From NCBI RefSeq assembly GCF_027497195.1, contig NZ_CP114905.1, positions 4,165,001-4,229,000 on the forward strand: a DNA stretch of 64,000 bases. Reading direction: 5' to 3'. Each line of letters begins with the position of its first letter. Within the stretch, counting starts at the first letter, position 1. The notes beneath the pieces are model-generated. The model was not told the origin of the DNA and did no database searches. It saw nothing but the letters and a program-made list of their open reading frames with translations. The stretch is from Streptomyces sp. WMMC500 (GTDB lineage: Bacteria > Actinomycetota > Actinomycetes > Streptomycetales > Streptomycetaceae). Of the stretch, positions 35,203-44,605 are shown in pieces. The translations under genes were made by a program, and so were the position numbers.

Positions 35203-35374
35203 GTGGACCTGATCTCTCCCGCGCAGCGTGTCGAGTTGTTCAACAGCTTCGAGCGGGACGCGTTCCGCCTGGAGCTGATCGACGACTACGGATCTCCGAT
35301 CGAGAACACTCCGTACGCCCCGCTGGCAGCGCGGCGAGGCCGACGACTACGCGTGGCTGGTCCCGTGGATATAG
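35203..35374 (+). pseudogene. Truncated, frameshifted DUF6879-type gene
   Basis: Translation from GTG 35203 (GGAGG 9 nt upstream) gives VDLISPAQRVELFNSFERD, which looks like the start of DUF6879 proteins. Near 35320 the homology passes to the next frame: RWQRGEADDYAWLVPWI, which is the family's following segment, and then an amber codon at 35372. So one base is inserted (or two lost) at about 35318-35321 and the rest of the gene, normally about 170 residues, is missing. DUF6879 genes are usually found near whiJ-like and DUF397 genes. Confidence 0.65.
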
Positions 35375-35447
35375 ATGATCAGGCGGGCCACGGCTGAGGG
35401 AAGGCAGGTCCGCTGGGTCCGCGCTCTGGGTGTGGCCTGCGGTCCGG

Positions 35448-37976
35448 TCAGGGACGGGTGCGCTGCCAGGGCCATCGACGCCGTTGGGTACGCGCGGCTG
35501 CGGCCCGTATCTCCGCGAGGTTGTTGCGGATGGTGAGGGTGTGGGGGTGGTCCGGGCCCAGGAGGCGCTCGCAGTCGGTGAGGGTCTGCTGATGGAGCTC
35601 GGCGGCCTCCTGGTGACGGCCGAGCGCGTTCAGGGCGATGGCGAGGTTGTGGCGGCTGATGAGGGTGTCGGGGTGATCCGGGCCCAGAATGCGTTCGCGG
35701 TCGGTGAGGCTCTGCTGATGGAGCTCGGCGGCCTCCCGGTGACGGCCGAGCGCGTTCAGGACGGCGGCGAAATTGCTGCGGCTGATGAGGGTGTCGGGGT
35801 GATCCGGGCCCAGAATGCGTTCGGAGTCGGTGAGGCTCTGCTGGTGCAGGTCGGCGGCCTCCCGGTGACGGCCGAGCGCGTTCAGGGCGTTGGCGAGGTT
35901 GTGGCGGCTGGCGAGGGTGTCGGGGTGATCCGGGCCCAGGACGCGTTCGCGGTCGGTGAGGCTCTGCTGATGGAGCTCGGCGGCCTCCTGGTGACGGCCG
36001 AGCGCGTTCAGGGCGATGGCGAGGTTGTGGCGGCTGATGAGGGTGTCGGGGTGATCCGGGCCCAGGACGCGTTCGCGGTCGGTGAGGCTCTGCTGGTGCA
36101 GGTCGGCGGCCTCCTCGTAGCGGCCGAGCGCGTCCAGGGCGCTAGCGAGGCTGTTGCGGCCGCTGAGGGTGTCGGGGTGATCCGGGCCCTGGATGCGTTC
36201 GCGGTCGGTGAGGTTCTGCTGATGGAGGTCCGCGGCCTCCCGGTGACGGCCGAGCCTGCGCAGGGCGTTGGCGAGGTTGTGGCGGCTGGCGAGGATGTCG
36301 GGGTGATCCGGGCCGAGGTAGTGGGTCTCGGTGTCCAGGACGCACTGGTGCAGGAGGTGTTCCTCAGTTGCGGCACCCGCGTTGTGGAGGGTGTGGGCGA
36401 GGCTGTCGAGCAGGTGGCGGGTGGTGAAGTCGGCGTCTGATGTGCGGTGGAGGAGGGGTGGGAGGTGTGCGGCGAGGAGACGTGCGGTGGGCCACCCGGC
36501 GCGGCCCGCGCTGACGGTGTCGTGAACCGTTTGGGCGAGGTGAGTGTCGAGGGCGGTGTAGCAGGTGGTGCGGTCGGTGCCGGGGGGAGCGGTGAGCGCG
36601 ATGACGTCGTGTACCACGGGGTGCAGCACGACCTGCCCGACCGCCAGGGCTTCCCCGCCGCCGCCAGCGGACGGCAGCAGGTCCGGGGTGTTGATCAGGC
36701 CGAACTGGTGGAGCGCGGCGAGGGCGGCGTCGAGTTCGGCTGCGGTGGCGGTGCGTCCGGTGGCGTCGGTGAGCAGGGCGGGGGTGAGAAGAGCACGAGG
36801 AACGGGTGCGGGCGCCAGGAGCGCGAGGAGGAACAGGGTGGGGCGGGCGAGGGTAAAGCCGTCGGTGTGGAGTTGGGTGAGGGAGAGGTCGAAGGTGTGT
36901 CGCACCACTGTGCGGGCGACGTCCGCATCGGCGGCCTGCGGATGTTCCGCGCCGACGAGGTCACCGAACTCGGTGGCAAGGGCGTGCCGGTAGGCAGTGA
37001 AGGTGCGGTAGCGGCTGGTGGGGTTGGCCAGGTAGCGGCCCGCGGTCTCCAGAGCGAGGGGCAGCCCGCCGAGCCGTTGCCCGAGCGCGGCGGCCTCCTG
37101 CGCAGTGCCGGCGCCGGGTGCGGCGTCACGCAGCACCCGGCCCGAGGGGTCGTCGGCCAGGGGTTCGAGGGGGACCAGGCGGGCTCTCGGCCCCCAGGTC
37201 TCCCGCGCGCCGTCACGGGTGGTGACCAGCAGGAGTCCGCCGCCGTCGGGGCGCACCCACCCCCGGTAGGCACCGGGCAGCTCGCTGCCGGGGCCGAGGC
37301 TGCGGGGGGTGTCGACGTTGTCGATCACGATCATCCACCCCCGCACCGCCGCCAGGTGCTCCCACACCACGTCGACGAGCGCGGCCTGACCGCTCTGGGC
37401 CTCCTGAAGGCGGGAATCGGCGAGTCCCAGTTCCTTCACGACGCGGGTGAGGTCATGGGCAAGGCGGGCGGCATCATCCTGCCAGCGCACCCAGAACACC
37501 GCCCGCCCCTGCGCCTCGGCCTGCCGGGCGGCTTGGGCGGCAAGGGTGGTCTTGCCCAGCCCGCCCGTCCCGCAGACCACCACAAGCCCGCCGTTCCGGC
37601 CTGCCGCCAGACGCTCGATGTCGGCGAGTTGACTGTCACGGCCGCGGACGGGGGCCGGGACGGCAGGAGCGCGGCAGGAGGCGTGAGCGGCGGCCTCCCG
37701 CACCCAACGCCCACCCGCCCCACCGTCACCCGCAGCGGGTGGAAGGGCAGGAGCGGGAGAGCGCAGGGCGAGCAGCGAGACGGCGAGACCGAGCAGGCCG
37801 GCGACCCCGCCGATCACACTGGAAAGCTGATCCGCAGTCTCCAGCCCGACCCGTACGACCGCCCACGCAATCCCACCCGCCACAACCCCGCAGAACGGCA
37901 CCCACAGCAGCCGGGCACGCATCCACCGCCACCGACCCCGCCCCACATGCCCACCCACGCCCACAGCCCCATCCAC
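35448..37976 (-). CDS. STAND (NB-ARC) ATPase with TPR repeats
   Basis: An 842-residue protein with two N-terminal membrane segments (about 22-42 and 51-70), a P-loop GTGGLGKTT (136-144) with Walker B-like WMIVIDNVD, an NB-ARC helical part with GLPLALETAG, and a C-terminal block of six and a half kinesin-light-chain-like TPRs of 42 residues (LGPDHPDTL...TDRER). STAND ATPases assemble on ligand binding; related proteins serve in signalling and anti-phage defence. No effector domain is seen, so membrane insertion or a partner would have to supply output. The GTG start at 37976 is uncertain; other GTG codons lie just inside. Confidence 0.85.
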   Translation of the reverse strand: MDGAVGVGGHVGRGRWRWMRARLLWVPFCGVVAGGIAWAVVRVGLETADQLSSVIGGVAGLLGLAVSLLALRSPAPALPPAAGDGGAGGRWVREAAAHASCRAPAVPAPVRGRDSQLADIERLAAGRNGGLVVVCGTGGLGKTTLAAQAARQAEAQGRAVFWVRWQDDAARLAHDLTRVVKELGLADSRLQEAQSGQAALVDVVWEHLAAVRGWMIVIDNVDTPRSLGPGSELPGAYRGWVRPDGGGLLLVTTRDGARETWGPRARLVPLEPLADDPSGRVLRDAAPGAGTAQEAAALGQRLGGLPLALETAGRYLANPTSRYRTFTAYRHALATEFGDLVGAEHPQAADADVARTVVRHTFDLSLTQLHTDGFTLARPTLFLLALLAPAPVPRALLTPALLTDATGRTATAAELDAALAALHQFGLINTPDLLPSAGGGGEALAVGQVVLHPVVHDVIALTAPPGTDRTTCYTALDTHLAQTVHDTVSAGRAGWPTARLLAAHLPPLLHRTSDADFTTRHLLDSLAHTLHNAGAATEEHLLHQCVLDTETHYLGPDHPDILASRHNLANALRRLGRHREAADLHQQNLTDRERIQGPDHPDTLSGRNSLASALDALGRYEEAADLHQQSLTDRERVLGPDHPDTLISRHNLAIALNALGRHQEAAELHQQSLTDRERVLGPDHPDTLASRHNLANALNALGRHREAADLHQQSLTDSERILGPDHPDTLISRSNFAAVLNALGRHREAAELHQQSLTDRERILGPDHPDTLISRHNLAIALNALGRHQEAAELHQQTLTDCERLLGPDHPHTLTIRNNLAEIRAAAARTQRRRWPWQRTRP
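35503..36320 (-). repeat. Tandem 126-bp repeats encoding TPRs
   Basis: About six and a half head-to-tail units of 126 bp encode the 42-residue TPRs of the STAND protein. Stretches such as the one coding for GPDHPDTL are almost identical between units, so the array is young or kept uniform by gene conversion and may vary in copy number between strains. Confidence 0.85.
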
Positions 37977-38106
37977 CCCTCGCCCGTCCCGTACGCCGAG
38001 GATGCCCTCCGCCCAAGATCAGCGCGCATGACCGAGGGCTTCGGTACGCAGCCGTGACAGCACCACCCGCAGCACGCCGGCCCGGATGTCGGGGGAGAGT
38101 CGCCTG

Positions 38107-38352
38107 TTACGTCAGTAGGTGGTCGAACTCGCCGCACTTGGCGCCGTCGAGGAACGCGGCGAGTTCGGTGCGCGTGTACAGCAGCGGGGGGACGTCGGGG
38201 TTCTTGCTGTCCCGCAGGGCGATCCAGCCGTCGCCTGCCGGGGCGAGTTCGACGCAGGCGCCGTTCTCGCCGGATGCCGTCGCCTTTATCCACGTCAGGT
38301 CGTCGGAGTTCACGGCCGGGGGTGTGGGTCGGGTGGCTTGGGTCATGGTCAT
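38107..38352 (-). CDS. DUF397 protein (whiJ-like cassette, decayed copy)
   Basis: An 81-residue protein with the DUF397 features LTWIKATASGENGACVELA and IALRDSKNPDVPPLLYTRTE, AFL. DUF397 genes accompany whiJ-like regulators and are thought to modulate them. Its ATG directly abuts the stop codon of the truncated DUF5753 gene, so the original translation coupling remains although the regulator is broken. It may be a leftover. Confidence 0.85.
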   Translation of the reverse strand: MTMTQATRPTPPAVNSDDLTWIKATASGENGACVELAPAGDGWIALRDSKNPDVPPLLYTRTELAAFLDGAKCGEFDHLLT

Positions 38353-38691
38353 CTACTCCTTTGCGGCGAGTTCGGCCAGGAGCGCCGCGGAATCGCCGGG
38401 GTCGAGAGCACCCGCTCTCAAGCGGTCGAAGGTGTGGACAAGCATGCGAGTCTGCCTGTCGCGCTCCAGGAAGTTGTTCCCGGCAGGGGATTCGACGTAG
38501 CCCACGACCGGTTCGGAGTCGCCGAAGTTCAGCAGGGTGAACGCCCCCAGCATGCCCGCGTGCGCGTTTGCGTCCAAAGGGTGGATCTGCAGGGTGACGT
38601 TCGGCAACTCGACTCTGCTGAGCAGGTGGGCGAGCTGATCGCGCATGACCGCCCGGCCCCCTACGGGCCGTAGGCAGGGGGCGACAGGCAT
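38353..38691 (-). pseudogene. C-terminal remnant of an XRE/DUF5753 regulator
   Basis: Encodes about 110 residues matching the end of WhiJ-type regulators (RPVGGRAVMRDQLAHLLSRV, VTLQIHP, GYVESPAGNNFLE). Intact family members are about 280 residues with an N-terminal XRE helix-turn-helix; here that half and the middle are missing, and homology stops at the start of the divergent ATPase gene. A deletion that joined the two genes explains this. Compare the intact cassette at 55813-57540. Confidence 0.75.
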
Positions 38692-38693
38692 GG

Positions 38694-39131
38694 GTGGTGC
38701 TGCCGGGTCGCTCTCCGGGCACCCCCGCCTGTGCTCGGAGGATCATCCGGCCCTGGCTGGTCGCCTGGCAGATCCCGGCCTCGCGGGCGCAGGACACCCT
38801 CGTGGTCGCCAGTGAGCTGACGACCAACGCACTGGTCCACACGAACAGTTCGCAGATCATCGTGGCCGTACAGCTCACCGGCCGGGAGCTGCGGCGGCTG
38901 ACGGTCAGGGTGATCGACCAGGGTCCGTCCCGGGCGGGCTGGATCGATCGCCGGAGCGACCGGGAGGGCCGGAGTGACCCGGAGGGCCCGAGTGACGACC
39001 TCGCGCTCTCCGGCCGCGGGCTGGCCATGGTCGAGGCGCTCGCGGACCGGTGGGGCGCGGTGCGCAGACTCGCCGGCACCAGCGTGTGGGCGCAACTGGC
39101 CGTTCCCGCCTCCGGTACGTCGTTCGCGTAG
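38694..39131 (+). CDS. HATPase_c_2 anti-sigma-like protein (decayed whiJ-like cassette)
   Basis: A 145-residue single-domain ATPase of the anti-sigma/RsbW type: VVASELTTNALVHTNS holds the N-box, VIDQGPSRA the G1 box, and SGRGLAMVEALADRWG the G2 box. It lacks kinase dimerisation parts. In whiJ-like clusters such a gene lies divergent from the regulator. The GTG at 38694 is the first possible start; the true one may have been lost with the neighbouring deletion, since the spacer normally about 200 bp long is gone. Confidence 0.75.
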   Translation: MVLPGRSPGTPACARRIIRPWLVAWQIPASRAQDTLVVASELTTNALVHTNSSQIIVAVQLTGRELRRLTVRVIDQGPSRAGWIDRRSDREGRSDPEGPSDDLALSGRGLAMVEALADRWGAVRRLAGTSVWAQLAVPASGTSFA

Positions 39132-39164
39132 CCGGATCACACCCCCGAAGGGAACGAACGACGG

Positions 39165-40616
39165 TCAGTCCCGTTTGCAGATGCGGTCCAGGAGGTTCGC
39201 CGTCGCGCGCTGGATCACGCTGTTCACGTGGTCCGGCCGGTCCAGTGCCGGGGACCACGCGAACGTGCCCGCCGCGAACACCAGTCCGCCCGCCGGCGTC
39301 TCGTACAGCGACGTCTCCTGGTAGCGCCGCATGCCGCGGCCGTCCGTGTACGGGGAGTGGGCCAGCAGCTTGCGCGCGGTGTGCTTCGGGAGCGGGGCGC
39401 GCGGGAAGTAACGGTCCGCCTCGCCCGCGACCAGGCCGGGGAGTTCGTCGCCCTCGCGGGCGCCCGTCGCCTCCCAGAGCCAGTGGTCCGCGTTCCGTAC
39501 GACCAGCGGGCTCGGCTCCGGCACCCGGCCCACGTACTGGACGCCCAGCATCTCCTGCTCCGGCGCGCCCTGGTCGCGCCAGAGCGCCGGGCGGCCCGGG
39601 CCCTGGCGCTTCGTGCAGCGCAGCAGGCGGTCCGGCTCGCCGGCCGCGGAGGGGGCGAGGGCGACCTGCCAGTACATGGTGTTGGCGGAGAGGAACACCA
39701 GCGACGTGCCCGCGTCCCTGGCCCGTTCCGCGGCCCGGCGCATCTGCACCGACCAGTACTCGTCGTGGCCGGGGAAGACGATGCCGCGGTAGCGCGTCGG
39801 GTCGACCCGGCCCGCGTGCAGGTCGCGGGCGTCCGCGTACGCCAGGTCGTAGCCGTAGCGTTCGGCCCAGCGGATGAAGTCGTAGGCGTGGCCGGCGTGC
39901 AGCGGCAGGCCGGCGCCCGCGTAGGGGCGGTCGAAGGAGACCGTCGTCGCCGCCTCCGGCTCGCCGAGGAGGCGGCCCGCCCCGTCCCAGGCGTGGTAGA
40001 GGCTGGCGCCCGTACGGCCGTCCTCGGGGTAGAGGTTGTACGCCTGCCACGTGACGTCCGGCAGCAGCAGGAGCAGGTCGGCGGGTTCGGTGGAGCGTAC
40101 GGTGAACGGCGCGTGCGAACGGTGGCCGTCGGCGGTGGTGAGCACCGCGACGTACGCGCCCGGGGAGAAGTGCGACGGGATCTGCAGCCGCCAGGACAGC
40201 CACCAGTGGTGGCAGGAGACCGTGCGCCCGGCGGCCAGCGGCGGCGGCTGCACGATGCCCGCGAGCCGCGGGCTGCTCGTGATCTTCGCGGCGCCGTCGC
40301 CGGCGTAGTGGCCGATGCGGTAGACGTCGATGCCGAACTCCTGCGGCGGGTCGACGGAGACGCGGAAGTCGAGGGACTCGCCGGGCTCGGCGCACGAGGG
40401 CGCGGCGAAGCCCTTGATCTGCTGGAGTACGTCGTTCGCGAGGTGGACGCCGCCGTCGCCGGTGGTGGCGGCGTCGACGTACCAGGGGACGAGGCGGCCG
40501 TCCTCGAAGGACTCCTCCCCGGCGTGCAGCCACGGCAGCGGCCCCGCCGCGAACGGGTCGGAGACGGCGTGCGCGAGCGCCCCGGACTCCCACCGCCGGA
40601 TGCTGTCGTGAACCAC
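39165..40616 (-). CDS. N,N-dimethylformamidase beta-subunit-like protein
   Basis: A 483-residue protein resembling the large subunit C-terminal domain of dimethylformamidase: an N-terminal beta-rich part (FRVSVDPPQEFGIDVYRIGH), then YPEDGRTGASLYHAWDG, VFPGHDEYWSVQMRRAAE and LSANTMYWQV, the family's conserved core. The Fe-binding residues of true DMFase were not checked, so the activity is uncertain. The GTG at 40616 has GGGAGGG 9 nt upstream; the longer frame to 40703 has no homology. No small subunit gene is next to it. It is convergent with the ATPase gene. Confidence 0.75.
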   Translation of the reverse strand: MVHDSIRRWESGALAHAVSDPFAAGPLPWLHAGEESFEDGRLVPWYVDAATTGDGGVHLANDVLQQIKGFAAPSCAEPGESLDFRVSVDPPQEFGIDVYRIGHYAGDGAAKITSSPRLAGIVQPPPLAAGRTVSCHHWWLSWRLQIPSHFSPGAYVAVLTTADGHRSHAPFTVRSTEPADLLLLLPDVTWQAYNLYPEDGRTGASLYHAWDGAGRLLGEPEAATTVSFDRPYAGAGLPLHAGHAYDFIRWAERYGYDLAYADARDLHAGRVDPTRYRGIVFPGHDEYWSVQMRRAAERARDAGTSLVFLSANTMYWQVALAPSAAGEPDRLLRCTKRQGPGRPALWRDQGAPEQEMLGVQYVGRVPEPSPLVVRNADHWLWEATGAREGDELPGLVAGEADRYFPRAPLPKHTARKLLAHSPYTDGRGMRRYQETSLYETPAGGLVFAAGTFAWSPALDRPDHVNSVIQRATANLLDRICKRD

Positions 40617-40752
40617 GGGCCGATTCCCTCCCTCGCCCCCGCGCGGGTCGGCGAGTCCAGGGACATCACATAACGCGAACGGTCCCTCACGGAACGCCGA
40701 CATTCGTTCGACATGACGCCCGTACGAGGGCGGCGGTTCCCGAACGCCTACG

Positions 40753-42792
40753 TCAGACCAGCAGAACGGGCTTCTCGGCCCGTACCCCCGCGGTCGTCAG
40801 CCAGGAGCGCAACTGGCTGTCGTCGCGGGTCTCGACCAGGGTGCGGACCGCCGCCGCCGGGCTGCCGCCGCGGCGGGTGCGGAGCACGGGGCCGTCCAGC
40901 CAGTCGAGTCCGGGGGCGGCGCCCGCGGTGTCGACGGCGGCGCAGCAGACCATCGCGAGGACGTGGTCCACGAGGAGTTCGCGGCCCGTACGGGGCGGCG
41001 TCAGCGGCGCCGCGGCGCCGGCGGGGGCCTGCTGCGCGCGGGTGAGGGCGGCGCCGATCCGGTCGGTCTCGTCCGGGCCCGCGGTGAGCCGGTCCACGAC
41101 GCGGGCGAGCGTGCCGCGGTCGGGGCGGCCGGCGGGCTCCGGGCAGTCTTCGAGGCGGTCGAGCACGGCGTGCAGCCGGGCGGCCTCCAGCCGCCACTTG
41201 CGGTCCACGACCTCGTCGGGGTACTGCTCCCAGCTCACCCCCGCGAACCCCGCCGCCGGCTCGCCGCCGACCACGGCGCCGGCCGCCGCGCCGCCGGGGC
41301 CGCTGAACAGCTCGGCGGCCAGCAGCGACGCCGCCTCGTCCACCATGCCGGGCTCCTCCAGCAGGTCACAGGCCGGGCGCTCGCCGAGCCGGGTGGCGAA
41401 GCCCTCGGCGAGGCGGTCGCGGCGGGACAGCTCGGTGAGGGCGGAGACCACGCCGGCGTTGAGCCGGGAGGGCCAGCGGCCCATGCGCCAGGCGGGCAGC
41501 GCGACCCGGGTCAGCAGCCGGTCCCAGCCGGCGTACGCGAGCCCCACCTGCTCCTGCGCGACGATCCGCAGGCCGTAGTCCACGGCCTGGGCGCGCTCGG
41601 CCGCCGCGGCGGCGACGGCGCGCTCCATCTCGACGGGGTGGTCGCCGCAGGCGCGTAGCAGCAGCCGCGCGACGCCGCCGGTCAACCGCTGCCAGAGGCG
41701 GGCCGCGCGGGCGCGGCGGTCCGGGCGCGCGGGGCCGGGGGCCGGGGGCGAGTCGGTGGCGTACGGGCCGGGTGTGCCGGGTGTGCCGGGCAATCCGAGC
41801 GCCGCGCCCGGCCCCGTCCCGTACGGCCCCTGGCCCGCGTCGTACGTCCCGGCGCCCGTCGCGTACGGGCCCGACTCGGACGTCCCCGGGGTCTCGCCGC
41901 TTCCCGGCGCCGCGCGCGACGGCAGCGCCGCCGCCGCGTCCAGGGCCCGTACGAAGCGGCGCGCCGCGGCGATGTCCGGCTGGGCCGAGGCCGCCGTGCC
42001 GGCGACGACGGGGGCGAGGACCGCGCGCAGTTCGCCGACGCGCATCCACCACAGGAACGGCGAGCCGATGACGAGCACGGGGCCGTCCGGGTCGGCGGTG
42101 GCGCGCTCGACGACCTCGCGCCAGTTCGGCGCGTACGACGCCTCGGCCGACGCCTGCCGCCGGGCCGCCGCCGCGGCGGCGTGGCTCTCCGCGGCGGGCC
42201 CGCGCGCCGCGCCGTGCCCGTCGCCGGCACCCGCGCCGTACGCACCCGGCCCGCCCGCGCCCGTACCGGAACCGGCAGCGGCGCCGAAGCCCGAACCCGA
42301 GCCGCCCGCGCCGTCCCGCCCGCCGCGCCGCAGCGCCCGGCCCGCCCGCGCCGCCAGGCGCCGCAACCAGCTCCGCACCCCCGTCGGCGCGGGGCCGGGG
42401 TCCTCCAGCCAACTGTCGCAGTCCGGCGTCAGCGCCACCGCCGCCGGCACCGGCACGCCCAGCCGCTCCGCGAGGTCGCCGACGAGGCGGTACAGGTCGG
42501 GGGCGGCCCGGCGCGGGACGGGGACGGTCAGCGTGGCCGCGGGCTCCGCGCGGGAGATGGACCGCGCGACGGCGGCGGCCAGTGCGGGCACCAGGACGGC
42601 GAGCGCGACGACGGGCCACACCAGCGCCGCGAGCACCCCGTCCACCCGCCCCATCGCCGAGCCGGCCAGCAGCACGACGGCCGCAGCCGCCGGCAGCAGG
42701 ACGACGCCGAGGGCCGCTCCCCGCACGCGCAGGACCGCCAGAGCGCGGGAGCGGGCGGCATGCGCACCCGCCTCCGTACCGGTCGTGGACAC
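40753..42792 (-). CDS. M48-peptidase-like membrane protein lacking the active site
   Basis: A 679-residue protein. Two membrane segments (about 22-75) are followed by DLYRLVGDLAERLGVPVPAAVALTPD, the typical entry into an M48 (Ste24/HtpX) domain. But where the zinc motif HExxH should follow (family form ELRAVLAHELGH) the sequence is ELRAVLAPVVAG near residue 260, so the enzyme is dead. The middle holds Gly/Ala/Pro-rich low-complexity stretches with repeated GPYGTGP-like units. The GTG start has a GAGG site 8 nt upstream. It follows purD on the same strand after 274 bp of gene-free DNA. Confidence 0.75.
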   Translation of the reverse strand: MSTTGTEAGAHAARSRALAVLRVRGAALGVVLLPAAAAVVLLAGSAMGRVDGVLAALVWPVVALAVLVPALAAAVARSISRAEPAATLTVPVPRRAAPDLYRLVGDLAERLGVPVPAAVALTPDCDSWLEDPGPAPTGVRSWLRRLAARAGRALRRGGRDGAGGSGSGFGAAAGSGTGAGGPGAYGAGAGDGHGAARGPAAESHAAAAAARRQASAEASYAPNWREVVERATADPDGPVLVIGSPFLWWMRVGELRAVLAPVVAGTAASAQPDIAAARRFVRALDAAAALPSRAAPGSGETPGTSESGPYATGAGTYDAGQGPYGTGPGAALGLPGTPGTPGPYATDSPPAPGPARPDRRARAARLWQRLTGGVARLLLRACGDHPVEMERAVAAAAAERAQAVDYGLRIVAQEQVGLAYAGWDRLLTRVALPAWRMGRWPSRLNAGVVSALTELSRRDRLAEGFATRLGERPACDLLEEPGMVDEAASLLAAELFSGPGGAAAGAVVGGEPAAGFAGVSWEQYPDEVVDRKWRLEAARLHAVLDRLEDCPEPAGRPDRGTLARVVDRLTAGPDETDRIGAALTRAQQAPAGAAAPLTPPRTGRELLVDHVLAMVCCAAVDTAGAAPGLDWLDGPVLRTRRGGSPAAAVRTLVETRDDSQLRSWLTTAGVRAEKPVLLV

Positions 42793-43066
42793 GTCCGTAC
42801 CTCACCCCCTCAACCGCCGACGGGTAGGGCAACGGCCGCAACGAGGCGAAACGGCCGTACTCCACCACTGTCGCACCGGCCACCGCCAGTGCAATGCCGG
42901 TAGGCCAGTTGGCCCGCTCAGGCCCCCACCGCCCGGACGCGACCGACCGGACGGCCGGTACGTCGGGCAGGTGCACCATAGTTGCGGGGCGTGGCCACGT
43001 CAGCAGGACCGCGGCCCGGTCACCCGATGGTATGGCCCTGGGCAAAGGTCGGAATGCCCTGCAATT

Positions 43067-44338
43067 TCAGTCGGCGGCGGCCTCCGCGGCGCGCGCGGCG
43101 ATGTCTCCGCGGTAGTGCGAACCCTCCAGCCCGATCCGCCGAATCGCCTCGTAGGCGCGGTCGCGGGCGGCGGCGAGGTCCGCGCCGACGGCGGTGACGG
43201 ACAGCACCCGGCCGCCGGCGCTGAGAACGCGGCCGGAGTCATCGAGCTCGGTACCGGCGTGCAGCACGTAGGCGTCCGGGGCGTCCTGCGCCTCGACCGC
43301 GTCCAGACCCGTGATGACGTCGCCGGTACGCGGCTTCGCCGGGTAGTCCCGGGCGGCGAGGACGACCGTGACGGCCGCGTCGTCGCTCCACACCAGCGGC
43401 GGGAACGCGGCGAGCCGGCCCTGCGCGGCGGCGCGCAGCAGCCCGGCGAGCGGGGTGCGCAGCCGGGCGAGCACGGCCTGGGTCTCGGGGTCGCCGAAGC
43501 GGGCGTTGAACTCCACGACCCGTACCCCGCGCGAGGTCAGCGCGAGACCCGCGTACAGCAGGCCGGCGAAGGGCGTGCCGCGGCGGCGCATCTCGTCGAC
43601 GGTCGGCTGGAGGACGGTCTCGACGACCTCGTCGACGAGCTTCGGGTCGGCCCACGGCAGCGGCGTGTACGCGCCCATGCCGCCGGTGTTCGGGCCGGCG
43701 TCGCCGTCGTACGCGCGCTTGAAGTCCTGCGCGGGCGACAGCGGCACGACGCTCTCGCCGTCGGTGACCGCGAAGAGGGACACCTCGGGCCCGTCGAGGA
43801 ACTCCTCGATCACCACCTGCCCGGCGGCGGTGCAGGCGCGCGCGTGCGCGCGTGCCGCCTCGACGTCCTCGGTGACCACGACGCCCTTGCCGGCGGCGAG
43901 CCCGTCGTCCTTGACGACGTACGGCGGGCCGAAGGCGTCGAGCGCCGTGTCGGCCTCCTCGGCGGTGGTGCAGACGTAGGCGCGGGCGGTGGGCACGTCG
44001 GCCTCGGCCATCACGTCCTTCGCGAACGCCTTCGACCCCTCCAGCCGGGCCGCCTCGGCGCCCGGTCCGAAGCAGTCGATGCCCCGCGCCCGTACGGCGT
44101 CGGCGACACCGGCGACGAGGGGCGCCTCCGGGCCGACGACGACGAGGTCCGCGCCGAGGCCGGCGGCGAGCGCGGCGACGGCTTCGCCGTCGAGCACGTC
44201 GACGGCGTGCAGCCGGGCGACGGCGGCGATGCCGGCGTTGCCGGGCGCGCAGTGGAGCTCGCGGACGTCGGGATCGAGGGAGAGGGCGCGGCACAGGGCG
44301 TGTTCGCGGGCGCCGCCGCCGATGACGAGGACCTTCAC
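43067..44338 (-). CDS. purD: Phosphoribosylamine-glycine ligase
   Basis: Second enzyme of purine synthesis (GARS), joining phosphoribosylamine and glycine with ATP. The 423 residues show the N-terminal [15 protein letters not shown], an ATP-grasp domain with [29 protein letters not shown], and [11 protein letters not shown], plus [11 protein letters not shown] near the end. The GTG start lies 6 nt after TAGGCT (44350-44345), so the mRNA is probably leaderless. It is divergent from the SLATT gene. Confidence 0.97.
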   Translation of the reverse strand: MKVLVIGGGAREHALCRALSLDPDVRELHCAPGNAGIAAVARLHAVDVLDGEAVAALAAGLGADLVVVGPEAPLVAGVADAVRARGIDCFGPGAEAARLEGSKAFAKDVMAEADVPTARAYVCTTAEEADTALDAFGPPYVVKDDGLAAGKGVVVTEDVEAARAHARACTAAGQVVIEEFLDGPEVSLFAVTDGESVVPLSPAQDFKRAYDGDAGPNTGGMGAYTPLPWADPKLVDEVVETVLQPTVDEMRRRGTPFAGLLYAGLALTSRGVRVVEFNARFGDPETQAVLARLRTPLAGLLRAAAQGRLAAFPPLVWSDDAAVTVVLAARDYPAKPRTGDVITGLDAVEAQDAPDAYVLHAGTELDDSGRVLSAGGRVLSVTAVGADLAAARDRAYEAIRRIGLEGSHYRGDIAARAAEAAAD

Positions 44339-44605
44339 GGGGTCAGCCTAGCGGTCGGCCGGGAGGCCACCGGTCCGGGTGACGGCGGTTCGCCCCCATA
44401 CCCGATCAACCACTCCTTACGAGGGTAAATAACGCGTTTTTCGGCTCGTGTCCCCTCGTTCGGCGGTAGGAAGGCCGCCGCGGGCGCACCATCCGATTGC
44501 CCAGTCATCACACGGCACATCCGCCCCACACGCCACACGGAACACGCAGGTCCCAGAGGTCAGAGAGCAGAAGAAGCAGGCGAGTTCGAGAACGAGGAGT
44601 CCCGT

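Noticed and set aside
35503..36320. Regular repeats considered as a CRISPR array
   Set aside because: Units are 126 bp, in frame and wholly coding; there are no spacers and no cas genes.
35430..36440. Plus-strand repetitive frame opposite the TPR array, resembling a repeat protein
   Set aside because: It merely mirrors the 126-bp TPR units of the STAND gene; no ribosome site and no known fold.
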